DNA of 64,000 nt, from contig NZ_CP110854.1 of assembly GCF_027594745.1 (NCBI RefSeq), forward strand, positions 806,001 through 870,000, in the 5' to 3' direction. Every line of letters starts with the position of its first letter. Position 1 is the first letter of the stretch. Positions 43,653 through 51,677 of the stretch are shown here, in pieces. The position numbers and the translations under genes are program-made. The notes under the pieces are model-generated. The model saw nothing but the letters and a program-made list of their open reading frames with translations, searched no databases and was not told where the DNA came from. Source of the stretch: Saprospira grandis (lineage in GTDB: Bacteria > Bacteroidota > Bacteroidia > Chitinophagales > Saprospiraceae).

Positions 43653-43757
43653 AAATCCTTAATTAAAAGAATTGTGACAGTCTATAAACTATATGATTAG
43701 CTAAAGTATAAAAACTAGGGGTTGAAATTGTTAAGAGCGGCTATTTCTTATCCGTTT

Positions 43758-43791
43758 TTTGTTAAAAATGATAAGTTATGGCCTATCTTTG
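43758..43791 (+). promoter_or_regulatory. Promoter candidate for the SprB-repeat gene
   Basis: TTTG (43758-43761), 22 bases, TATCTTTG (43784-43791): exact to TANNTTTG. It lies 77 bases before the ATG. The spacing equals that of the promoters at 3180 and 48224. Confidence 0.7.
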
Positions 43792-43868
43792 AAAGCTGTC
43801 CCCCAATTGTCTTATAAAATCCATAGATTTGGACTGTTTTCCATTTTAACTAACAAAAATAAAATTAA

Positions 43869-46800
43869 ATGACTAGAATTCAGACTTTTGCATTTTTGCT
43901 GTTTAGCCTTTTTTTCTGGCAGCAATCTAATGCACAAATCTTCTTTACGGAAGACTTTGAGGGCCTTACGGGCGCCAACGGTTTACCTACGGGTTGGACC
44001 GAAACAGGGCTTTCTACAGATGGTATCTATGATATAGGTACCAATGCAGATGCCAATGCAGCAGGTGCTTGGCCTGCTCCTGCTCATACCTTTTTTGCAC
44101 AGACCAATGATGATGTTTGTGACTGTGATAAGTCAGCAGACCGTCTTATTTTACCTGTACAGAACTTTTCTACTCGCTCAGGTGGAGTAGAATTGATTGT
44201 TGACCTCTACATGGATGGACTGTATGGAAGTACTGGACAGATTGAGGTGAGTACAGATGGTGGTACTACTTGGACCCCCATTTATGTAATGCCTGCCGTT
44301 GATGGAAGCTGGCAGGACAATACGACCATTTCGCTAAATGCTTATGCGAATGATGCCAATGTATTGATTTCCTTCTTGTATAATGACAGTGGTAGTTGGG
44401 CTACTGGTTTGGGCGTAGATAACGTTCGTTTGAACCAAACGGCTTCTTCTAATGAACTCTTGATTTCGGCTATTTCGCCTTCAGAGTACACCTTGATGCC
44501 TCAGTCTCAGGCAGGAACAATTCCTGTTAGCACGACGATCTCGAATGCAGGTACAGGAACAGCCGCTTCTGTGAGCATTACTACCAATATCTATGATTTT
44601 GCAGCTCCTGGTACGCCTATCCAGACCTACAACAACACGGCCACTAACTTGGCTGCTGGAGCGAGCACAACGGTAAGCATGGGTAGTTTTGTACCTCCTG
44701 CACAATCAGGTTATATCTTTGAGCACATCATTACGGGGCCTACAGGTAGCACGGCTAATGATACCGCCCGCTACGGTCTTACGATTACAGACAATGAGTA
44801 TGCTCGTGATGCGGGTAGCCCGACGAACATCGTTGGTGCTGGTGCTGGTGCTCTAGCTATTATGGGTAATCTTTTCGACATTACGGCGAATACTCAGCTA
44901 GACTCTGCTTTGTTCTTTTTGGCCCCCGATGCCACTAACCTAGGGGATACGGTACGTCTTGTTGTTGTTCAAACCACCGCTGGTGTACCCAATGGTACAA
45001 TTATCGGACAATCAGCCAACTATATCCTTACTCCTGCAGATACTACGGCTAATGGTACTATCCTGACCTTGCCTATCACGAATACTACAGGCGGTGTACT
45101 TAACCTTACGCCTGGCCAATACCTAGTTGCTGTAGAAGAGTCATTTACTATGGATGGACTTAACATCCTTTGTGATCCTGATATCTATACGCCCAATACG
45201 GTATATGCCAATATTAACGGTGGTGCTTACCAAACACTAGATGGTTTGGTCACTGGTGGGTTCCCTTACACTCCCGTTATCCGTCCTTACCTCAATGTAA
45301 GCTGTAACATTACGGCTGCAGCTACAGCTACAGACGCTACTTGTACGGCTAGCAACGGTTCGGTAACGGCTAACCCCGCCAACGGATCTGCTCCTTATAC
45401 TTACCTTTGGTCTACTGCCGCTACTACACAAACAATTAACGGTTTGGCTGCAGGTACTTATGATGTAACAATTACTGATGCTACTGGCTGTGTCGCTACA
45501 GCTTCTGCTACTGTTAATGCCACAACTGTTACTCTAAACGGTACAGCTACCGCTACCAACGCCACTTGTGGCAATGCCAACGGTTCTGCTACAGTAAACG
45601 TAAGCAACGGTACCACTCCCTATACTTATGCTTGGTCTAATGGCCAAACTACAGCTACCGCTACCGCTCTTATGGCTGGTACTTATACCGTGACTTTCAC
45701 CGATGCTAACGGTTGCCAAGGTACAGCTAGCGCTACTGTAAGTAGCCCTGCTGGTCCTACCGCAAGCACTACAGCTACAGATGCTACTTGTACCGCTGCC
45801 AACGGCTCGGCTACAGTAACTGCTTCTGCTGGAGCTGCTCCTTATACTTACCTTTGGTCTAATGGCCAAACTACCGCTACCGCTACCGCTCTTATGGCCG
45901 GTACTTACAATGTAACGGTAACTGATAATAACGGCTGTGCTGTAACTAGCAGCGCTACAGTAGGTAGCACCGCAGGTACAGTAAGCGGAACTACTTCTAG
46001 CGTAAACTCTAGCTGTGGCGCCGCCAACGGTTCTGCTACAGTAACTCCTGCTGGTGGAACTACGCCTTATAGCTTCAACTGGAGCAATGGCGAAACTACC
46101 GCTACCGCTTCTAACCTTTCTGCTGGAACTTATACCGTAACTATTACTGATGCCAACGGTTGCGAAGCTACCGCTACGGCTACCGTAAGTAACCCCAACG
46201 CACCTACCGCTACGGCTACCGTAACTTCTAACTACAACGGTTCTGAGCTTAGCTGTACCACGGCTAGCGATGGAGAAGCTACTGTAACCCCTGCTGGTGG
46301 AACAGCTCCCTACACTTACATCTGGTCTAATGGCCAAACTACAGCGGCTGCTAGCGGACTTTCTGCTGGTAACCAAACTGTAACTGTTACTGATGATAAT
46401 GGTTGTGCCGTAAGCACCGTGGTTACTCTTACTGCTCCCGCTCCCGTTGATGCCAATGTAGACATGACTGGAACTATGGACGCTTCTTGCTTCTCTAGCA
46501 ATGACGGTATGGCTACTATCACTGCCTCTGGTGGAACTCCTGGCTATACTTATATGTGGTCTAATAATGCCAATACTGCCGCTATCAACAATATCGGTGC
46601 AGGTACTTATACAGTTACTGTTACCGATGCTAACGGCTGTACTAAAGATGCTACTGTAACGATCGCTCAACCTACTGCTATCGTCAATAACATGACGGTT
46701 ACTGACCTAAGTTGTAGCGGTAGCGCAGATGGCGCAATCAGCACAACTACTTCTGGTGGTTCTGCTCCTTATAGCTATAACTGGAGCAATGGCGAAACTA

Positions 46801-47399
46801 CTGCCGACCTCACAGCTCTTGCCGCTGGTACTTATACCGTAACTATTACTGACCTTAACGGCTGCGAATTGGTAGCCAACAGTACTGTAAATGCTACTGT
46901 AGCTATCGTTCTCGATACTACCGTAACTGGAACTTCTGTTGTTGGTGCCAACGATGGTAGCATCGATGTTACTGTTACTGGTGGTGCTGCTCCTTATACC
47001 TACGCTTGGTCTAATGGTGCCACTACAGCCAATGTGAGCAACTTGACTGCTGGCCTTTATACTGTAACTGTTACCGACGCTAACGGCTGTAATACTAGCC
47101 TCACCGTTAATGTTCCCGATGGCCCCGTTGCTGTTCTAGCCACTAATGCCAATATCAATATTAGCGTATTCCCCAATCCTGTGGAATCTGTAGCTAAATT
47201 GACTATCGAACTTAACAAAGCTAGCGATGTGAAAATCGAATTGAGCAATGCCGCTGGTCAAGTCATCCGCAGCTTCCAAGCTAGCCAAGTCCTTAACCAA
47301 CAGTTTGATATCGATATGAGTGAATTGCCCGCCGGCGTTTACTTCCTACGTGTTGCCGATCAAGAAGCTAGCAATAGCTACCGCATCAGCAAAAAGTAA
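43869..47399 (+). CDS. SprB-repeat surface adhesin with T9SS tail
   Basis: 1176 residues. Signal peptide ~1-22 (QQSNAQ). Residues ~25-195 look like a choice-of-anchor/MAM-like lectin domain (FFTEDFEGLTGANGLPTGW). A CARDB-like segment follows (ISNAGTGTAASVSI). Then come eight tandem SprB-type repeats of ~70-80 residues (~480-1080), each with a Cys-containing head, a SAPYTYxWSNGxTT middle and an AGTYTVTxTDxNGC end. The C-terminus (ISVFPNPVESVAKLTI, LPAGVYFLRVAD) is a type A sorting domain. SprB in gliding flavobacteria is the mobile adhesin; this one is much shorter, so it is a relative and not SprB itself. Own promoter and terminator. Confidence 0.93.
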   Translation: MTRIQTFAFLLFSLFFWQQSNAQIFFTEDFEGLTGANGLPTGWTETGLSTDGIYDIGTNADANAAGAWPAPAHTFFAQTNDDVCDCDKSADRLILPVQNFSTRSGGVELIVDLYMDGLYGSTGQIEVSTDGGTTWTPIYVMPAVDGSWQDNTTISLNAYANDANVLISFLYNDSGSWATGLGVDNVRLNQTASSNELLISAISPSEYTLMPQSQAGTIPVSTTISNAGTGTAASVSITTNIYDFAAPGTPIQTYNNTATNLAAGASTTVSMGSFVPPAQSGYIFEHIITGPTGSTANDTARYGLTITDNEYARDAGSPTNIVGAGAGALAIMGNLFDITANTQLDSALFFLAPDATNLGDTVRLVVVQTTAGVPNGTIIGQSANYILTPADTTANGTILTLPITNTTGGVLNLTPGQYLVAVEESFTMDGLNILCDPDIYTPNTVYANINGGAYQTLDGLVTGGFPYTPVIRPYLNVSCNITAAATATDATCTASNGSVTANPANGSAPYTYLWSTAATTQTINGLAAGTYDVTITDATGCVATASATVNATTVTLNGTATATNATCGNANGSATVNVSNGTTPYTYAWSNGQTTATATALMAGTYTVTFTDANGCQGTASATVSSPAGPTASTTATDATCTAANGSATVTASAGAAPYTYLWSNGQTTATATALMAGTYNVTVTDNNGCAVTSSATVGSTAGTVSGTTSSVNSSCGAANGSATVTPAGGTTPYSFNWSNGETTATASNLSAGTYTVTITDANGCEATATATVSNPNAPTATATVTSNYNGSELSCTTASDGEATVTPAGGTAPYTYIWSNGQTTAAASGLSAGNQTVTVTDDNGCAVSTVVTLTAPAPVDANVDMTGTMDASCFSSNDGMATITASGGTPGYTYMWSNNANTAAINNIGAGTYTVTVTDANGCTKDATVTIAQPTAIVNNMTVTDLSCSGSADGAISTTTSGGSAPYSYNWSNGETTADLTALAAGTYTVTITDLNGCELVANSTVNATVAIVLDTTVTGTSVVGANDGSIDVTVTGGAAPYTYAWSNGATTANVSNLTAGLYTVTVTDANGCNTSLTVNVPDGPVAVLATNANINISVFPNPVESVAKLTIELNKASDVKIELSNAAGQVIRSFQASQVLNQQFDIDMSELPAGVYFLRVADQEASNSYRISKK

Positions 47400-47429
47400 T
47401 TTAGCCCCTTTCTTAGGTGCTTAACTCCT

Positions 47430-47464
47430 GACGCCTCTCCTTTTTTGGAGGGGCGTCTTTTTTT
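47430..47464 (+). terminator. Rho-independent terminator of the SprB-repeat gene
   Basis: GACGCCTCTCC (47430-47440) and GGAGGGGCGTC (47447-47457) with one G-T wobble, TTTTTT loop, then seven T. GC-rich element 14 begins directly after. Confidence 0.93.
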
Positions 47465-47679
47465 GGGGCTGCCCCGCCCGCCGGGTTGAAACCCAGCGCA
47501 AAGCGGTATCGCTTTGCGAAGCAATACAAAATGAGGGTTAAAACCCTCATGAGTTCTCGGGCGGGTCGGGCTGTGTCGCAGCTCGCAGGTCTGCTCGGCC
47601 CTGCGGCGCAAAGCGCCTTGGTCTGGCCCTTTGGGCCACTGCTTTCCATCCCTCAGCCTGCGGCGGCTTCGCCGCCTGT
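47465..47679 (+). repeat. GC-rich structured element, copy 14 (with insert)
   Basis: GGGGCTGCCCCGCCCG, then a ~78-base insert (about 47481-47558), then GGGCGGGTCGGGCTGTGTCG, CAGCTCGC, the core, a GGCGC-AAA-GCGCC hairpin, GGTCTGGCC-CTTTGGGCCAC, CCATCCCTCAGCC and the GGCGGC hairpin. The insert holds GGGTTGAAACCC, a GCGGTATCGC/GCGAAGC foldback and GAGGGTTAAAACCCTC. Copy 18 has the same insert. Confidence 0.9.
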
Positions 47680-47695
47680 CCCATCCAATTGGTCC

Positions 47696-47733
47696 CAAAA
47701 AAAGGCCCCAAAAGCAATTGCTTTTGGGGCCTT
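47696..47733 (-). terminator. Terminator of the 139-residue membrane protein gene
   Basis: A 32-base perfect palindrome AAGGCCCCAAAAGCAA/TTGCTTTTGGGGCCTT (47702-47733) with an A-run on its left, so minus-strand transcripts meet a U-run. It lies 21 bases after the stop. Confidence 0.88.
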
Positions 47734-47754
47734 CTCGCTAAACATCAATAGCGG

Positions 47755-48174
47755 CTAATTTGCCTTTTCTTTCAGGTTCCAGTCAATCTGAAAATCTTCT
47801 ACATTATTGCTTTTCTCGGCCAAAGCCTCAAACTCCTCAAAAAAGGCCACATTTCGCTTAAAAACAAGCTCAAAATTGCGATAGGCCACAAAGGAAAATG
47901 TCCCTAAAGCAATCAAAAATGCCGCACAAATGAGCCAAATGGCCCCAAAACTCCCCCAATGGCCCAAGAAAAACGCATAGGCAGAACCCACCATACTAAT
48001 GGCAATAACAGCCCCCATAAAGAAATAACGTCCTCTCTGCCCTTTCTGGTACTCATTACGAGCCTTAGAGCCCATCAAACGCTTCTTTATCTTGTCGTAA
48101 TTCTCCGGACGACGCTTGTAGGTCAAGTACAAACGCGCCACCTCTTCTTTACTAAAGTCAATATCGAAAATCAT
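47755..48174 (-). CDS. Two-helix membrane protein, unknown
   Basis: 139 residues from the ATG at 48174. An extension to 48240 is in frame but crosses the likely promoter region. The N-terminal ~40 residues are charged (FSKEEVARLYLTYKRRPENY), then two membrane helices (~50-72 and ~78-98, FFMGAVIAISMVGSAYAFFL and IWLICAAFLIALGTFSFVAY), then a charged tail (VFKRNVAFFEEFEALAEKS). No family was recognised. Divergent from the phosphatase gene, so the 115-base gap holds both promoters. Confidence 0.75.
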   Translation of the reverse strand: MIFDIDFSKEEVARLYLTYKRRPENYDKIKKRLMGSKARNEYQKGQRGRYFFMGAVIAISMVGSAYAFFLGHWGSFGAIWLICAAFLIALGTFSFVAYRNFELVFKRNVAFFEEFEALAEKSNNVEDFQIDWNLKEKAN

Positions 48175-48223
48175 AGCACAAATTTGATTTATTGGGCCTG
48201 CTAAGGTAGGGATTTTTCTATTT

Positions 48224-48257
48224 TTTGAAGGTGATCTCAACTACTTAATTATATTTG
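48224..48257 (+). promoter_or_regulatory. Promoter for the PhoD-like gene
   Basis: TTTG (48224-48227), 22 bases, TATATTTG (48250-48257): both boxes exact to the Bacteroidota consensus. It lies 32 bases before the ATG at 48290. Confidence 0.75.
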
Positions 48258-48289
48258 CAGACTTGAACAATAGCTAACATTAAATTAAC

Positions 48290-49558
48290 ATGTGTACCTC
48301 TTTTTCTCCTGCCTTTTTCTGCCTTTTTAGCCTCCTTTTTTTTACCCCCTCCCTCTTTGGCCAAGAACAACTCCTAGATTATAAAGTGATTAGTGGGCCT
48401 ATGCCTGGCCACTATACCGATTCTACCGCTAGCTTCTGGATATTGGTCCAGAAAAAACCCGTTTTACAAAAGAAAAACCGCCTAGCTCATGTCCTCAAAA
48501 AATTAGAACAAGAATTTAGTAGTATTAGTTATCAGGATGAGCCCCTTTGGAAAAATAAGCGGATAGTGCGGGTTTTGGCCCAAAAAAAACCAGCCATTAC
48601 TCCCCAAAAAGATAGCTTTAGCTTTCTAACGGGCTCTTGTGCCTTCCAATATCCTCTACTCCTCAATATGTTTGGCAAGCGCCGAAGATATAACAAGATA
48701 TTTAATAAAATGGCCCAAACAGATGCCGAGTTTATGGTCTGGACTGGCGATAATGTCTATTATGTTCTTGGCCAATGGAACTCCTATAAGGGAATGGTCA
48801 AAAAAAATCTGCGCTCTAGAGAACGCAAGCCCATCAATAAGTTTTTGCAATCTTGTCCCCAATATGCCACTTGGGACGACCACGATTATGGTCCAAATAA
48901 TAGCGATGCCAATTTCCCGCTAAAAGATACTGCCCTAAATGTCTTTAAAAAGATGTGGGCCAATCCCTATTATGGAGAAGAAGACAACCCAGGCGTTTAT
49001 AGCCACTTTAGCCAAGAAAACTGCGACTTTTTCTTGCTCGATTCTCGCTACTATTGTATTGGCGATGGCCCCAAAGAAAAACGAACGCTTTTTGGTAAAA
49101 AACAAATGGATTGGCTCAAAAGACAACTCAAACAAGCCAAGGGCGATTTTAAATTTATCTGTTCAGGAACGCAGCTTTGGCCCAAATTAGATAAGGGAGA
49201 TCATTGGGACCAATTTCCAGCAGAACGAGAAGACTTTCTGGACTTTCTCCAAAAAGAGGACATTAAGGGCGTAGTGGTTATTAGTGGAGACCGACACTAT
49301 AGCGAGCTCAACTGCCTAAAAAGAGAAGGCGACTATCCGCTTTATGAGTATACTTGCTCTCCCCTAACTAGTTTTACCGATCCCTATTACTCTAAGGTGA
49401 ATGATTGTAGAGAAGAGGGTACCTTTGTCCGCAAACAAAACTATGGCCTGCTGACTATTGTGGGCCAGGGTTTGCAGCGCATTTGCCGCATCCAAACCTT
49501 TAATCGGAAAGGGAAGCTGCTCTGGCAAAGAGAAATTGCCCTTAAAGATTTGCAATAA
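48290..49558 (+). CDS. PhoD-like metallophosphatase, secreted
   Basis: 422 residues. A signal peptide ends near residue 25 (FTPSLFGQ). Metal-site motifs of the PhoD/alkaline phosphatase D family occur in order: FLTGSCAFQYP (~103), WTGDNVYYV (~146), ATWDDHDYGPNNSD (~198), LLDSRYY and VVISGDRHYSEL (~330). The family hydrolyses phosphomonoesters or diesters with Fe/Ca or related metals; the substrate here is unknown. The usual N-terminal Fn3-like domain is reduced to ~80 residues (ASFWILVQKKP). There is no T9SS tail, so probably periplasmic or lipid-free secreted. Good promoter and terminator flank it. Confidence 0.9.
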   Translation: MCTSFSPAFFCLFSLLFFTPSLFGQEQLLDYKVISGPMPGHYTDSTASFWILVQKKPVLQKKNRLAHVLKKLEQEFSSISYQDEPLWKNKRIVRVLAQKKPAITPQKDSFSFLTGSCAFQYPLLLNMFGKRRRYNKIFNKMAQTDAEFMVWTGDNVYYVLGQWNSYKGMVKKNLRSRERKPINKFLQSCPQYATWDDHDYGPNNSDANFPLKDTALNVFKKMWANPYYGEEDNPGVYSHFSQENCDFFLLDSRYYCIGDGPKEKRTLFGKKQMDWLKRQLKQAKGDFKFICSGTQLWPKLDKGDHWDQFPAEREDFLDFLQKEDIKGVVVISGDRHYSELNCLKREGDYPLYEYTCSPLTSFTDPYYSKVNDCREEGTFVRKQNYGLLTIVGQGLQRICRIQTFNRKGKLLWQREIALKDLQ

Positions 49559-49570
49559 GGCATAAAAAGC

Positions 49571-49600
49571 GGCCAGCGCAATGAGTTGCGCTGGCCGTTC
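49571..49600 (+). terminator. Terminator of the PhoD-like gene
   Basis: GGCCAGCGCAA and TTGCGCTGGCC form a perfect 11-bp stem with a TGAG loop (49571-49596), followed by GTTCATTTT. Confidence 0.82.
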
Positions 49601-49626
49601 ATTTTGGTCCAATTAAACGGTTTTGC

Positions 49627-49775
49627 AGGGCTGCGCAGCAGCCCGCAGGCCTAGCGATGCGGCGGGGTGGCCGAAGGCCAGACCGAACAAAACGAGCGCT
49701 AGCGAAGTTTTGTGAAGGGCCGAGCAGACCTGCGAGCCCCAAAGCGTAGCGCCACAGCTTTGCTGTGGAGGCCCC
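49627..49775 (-). repeat. GC-rich structured element, copy 15
   Basis: Between convergent genes. On the minus strand: GGGGCCTCCACAGCAAAGCT, GGCGCTACGCTTTGGGGCTC, GCAGGTCTGCTCGGCCCTTC, an AT-rich second hairpin ACAAAAC...GTTTTGT, GGTCTGGCC-TTC-GGCCACC, CGCATCGCTAGGCC and GGGCTGCTGCGCAGCCC. The first stem pairs CAGC-AAA-GCTG with changes matched on both sides relative to copy 12. Confidence 0.88.
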
Positions 49776-49786
49776 AAAAAAACCTT

Positions 49787-50668
49787 CTACTTCCGTTTAT
49801 TTGATTTTGACTTCTTCTTTTTGCTAAAGATGCTACCCATAGCCACACCGCCTACAGAAAAGAGGGTGCGGTCGGTTAGGCCTTCTAGCTCGGCCCCTTC
49901 GCCTAGCTTATAATAGCGGCGGACATCAAAAGTGAGCATAAAATCATTGAGGGGCACTTCAATTTTGAGGCCTGCAGCGGCAAAAGCTCTGGCGCTAGCC
50001 TGCATATTGGCAAGTTGGTTGGCCGTAGGATCTTGGAGGAAAGCCTCCTCAAAAGCCATATCTTGGTCCAAAATAAAGAGTAAATCGAGTTGTGGATTGG
50101 CCGTAATGCCAAAAGTACCGCCCATAATTTTGCGCAGGATACCAAACTTACCGCCCATATTTAGGCTTAGGCTGGTAAAGCCCGTTTGATTAGTGACTGA
50201 CTCTTCAATTTGGTAAGGGACCACAATTACATCAATAAAAGCTTGGGCAAAACGCTTAGAATTTCCCTCTAAAAGGCCCTTTTTCTCCTTCTCGCTGAGC
50301 ATAGTATAGCGGGCGCCAAACTGCAGGCGAAAATCATTATCCTGAAAGGCCAACTTTCTAAAATCCAGAGAATCTCGGCCCTCCAAAAGGGTATTGATAA
50401 AGGGGTGCACCTTAAAATTGAGGGCAATCGTATTGATCTTTTTGCGGCCATTGGCCACTTTTTCCTTTAGGTTATAATTGGCATCTAGGGCCAAGACTCC
50501 AGAAGCGGCACCAGAAGCCTTAAAAAGGCCATAGAGGTTTCCTCCGCCGGCGCCGGAGAACTGGAAAATATTTTCGCTAGGATTAAACAACATATCTACA
50601 GGCGTAGGATGTTGGGCAAACAATTGGCCTGAAAGCAGCAGGCTTAGAGCAAAGAGTAGATTTTTCAT
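49787..50668 (-). CDS. Exported protein, probably outer-membrane-associated, unknown
   Basis: 293 residues from the ATG at 50668, which opens a clean signal peptide (MKNLLFALSLLLSGQLFAQ); an in-frame extension of nine residues is not needed. The mature part alternates polar and hydrophobic strands (TIALNFKVHPFINTLLE, LQFGARYTMLSE, FMLTFDVRRYYKL) and ends in a basic tail (KKKKSKSNKRK). It may be a small beta-barrel or lipid-binding protein; no family was recognised. It is 29 bases after the M23 gene and probably co-transcribed with it. Confidence 0.8.
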   Translation of the reverse strand: MKNLLFALSLLLSGQLFAQHPTPVDMLFNPSENIFQFSGAGGGNLYGLFKASGAASGVLALDANYNLKEKVANGRKKINTIALNFKVHPFINTLLEGRDSLDFRKLAFQDNDFRLQFGARYTMLSEKEKKGLLEGNSKRFAQAFIDVIVVPYQIEESVTNQTGFTSLSLNMGGKFGILRKIMGGTFGITANPQLDLLFILDQDMAFEEAFLQDPTANQLANMQASARAFAAAGLKIEVPLNDFMLTFDVRRYYKLGEGAELEGLTDRTLFSVGGVAMGSIFSKKKKSKSNKRK

Positions 50669-50697
50669 AGGTATAGGTGAGTTAGATAATGACAAAG

Positions 50698-51402
50698 CTA
50701 AAGCAGCGGGCTATCCAGAATCAAATTGGGGTTGGGGCAATTGGCCTTCATTTCTGCTAATTCTCGAGGCGAGCAAACGCCAGGATAATCGCCCTGATGT
50801 CCTTGCAGGTCCATAATAATTTGAAAATGCAAATGAGGGCGCCAGCCGCCATTTTCCTCCTTGCTACCCAGGGTTCCAATAATAGTCGAGCGGTCGATCA
50901 TTTGGCCCACTTCTAGGGCTTCTACAGAGGCCTTAGACAAATGGCCATACAAAGTATAAAATTTAGGGCAATTAAAGGGGCGGTGTTCCAAAATAATGAC
51001 GCCCCCATAATTCCCATTCTCCTCATGATAGCCCAAGCTGTGCACCTTGGCTCTGAGGGGAGTGCGAACGCTCCGCCCTTCTCTGGTCCAAATATCTACT
51101 CCCAAATGGATACAGCGTTCATCTAGGGGGTCTTTTTGTGGATTAAACAAGGGTTTTTCTCGGTACAAATTGCGGCGTTCTAGGTAGCCTCCAATTCCCA
51201 CAAAAGTTGAACTGAGGTCCATACACTCCTGAATATAATAATATAGCCCCTTTGGCGTCTTGAACTCCTCGGATCGAGGGTTGGTCTCTGATAAATCTAG
51301 GGCCACCACATATTCTCTGCCCCCCACAAAATTCATCACATTGCCAAAGGTTCCTTTCTTGGGCCCGACCCAAGCCAAAAAATCATCTATTTTTCTTGCC
51401 AT
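50698..51402 (-). CDS. M23-domain (LytM-like) peptidase, no signal peptide
   Basis: 234 residues. The zinc ligands of the M23 family are present: HLGVDIWTREG (~98) gives His and Asp, and RPHLHFQI (~189) gives the HxH pair. GHLS and the Gly-rich strand between are as expected. Normally such enzymes cut peptidoglycan cross-bridges in the periplasm, but no signal peptide or membrane helix is visible at the N-terminus (MARKIDDFLAWVGPKKGTFG). It is therefore cytoplasmic, exported another way, or the start is wrong (no better upstream start was seen). It precedes an exported protein gene in the same operon. Confidence 0.86.
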   Translation of the reverse strand: MARKIDDFLAWVGPKKGTFGNVMNFVGGREYVVALDLSETNPRSEEFKTPKGLYYYIQECMDLSSTFVGIGGYLERRNLYREKPLFNPQKDPLDERCIHLGVDIWTREGRSVRTPLRAKVHSLGYHEENGNYGGVIILEHRPFNCPKFYTLYGHLSKASVEALEVGQMIDRSTIIGTLGSKEENGGWRPHLHFQIIMDLQGHQGDYPGVCSPRELAEMKANCPNPNLILDSPLL

Positions 51403-51645
51403 CTTCTTTTACTTAGCTGGTTATTAGATACATATTTGCGTTTAAGTCAAAGTTACTACTTTTAGATAAACAAACAAATTTTATTTTTCATTTTGGCCTT
51501 TTCCCTGCTAAGGAGCTTGTACTGCCGGCTGGCCCTTGGGGGTCGTATCTAAAAGAAAGGCAACAAAAGTTTGCAACTAAAAACAAAAAGTTGTAAAATA
51601 GGGCTAAGGATGGGCTAAAGCTTCGCAAAAACCAAACATTAAGCG

Positions 51646-51653
51646 TATATTTG
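51646..51653 (+). promoter_or_regulatory. -7 promoter box ahead of parC
   Basis: TATATTTG, exact to TANNTTTG, 24 bases before the parC ATG. No TTTG is at the expected upstream distance, so support is partial. Confidence 0.45.
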
Positions 51654-51677
51654 GCCCCTATTGGAAAATAAAACAAT

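Noticed and set aside
45534..46670. 378-residue antisense open frame
   Set aside because: It is a shadow of the SprB repeats: Ser/Arg-rich, no start context, and repeats only because the sense gene repeats. The sense frame has a signal peptide and sorting tail.
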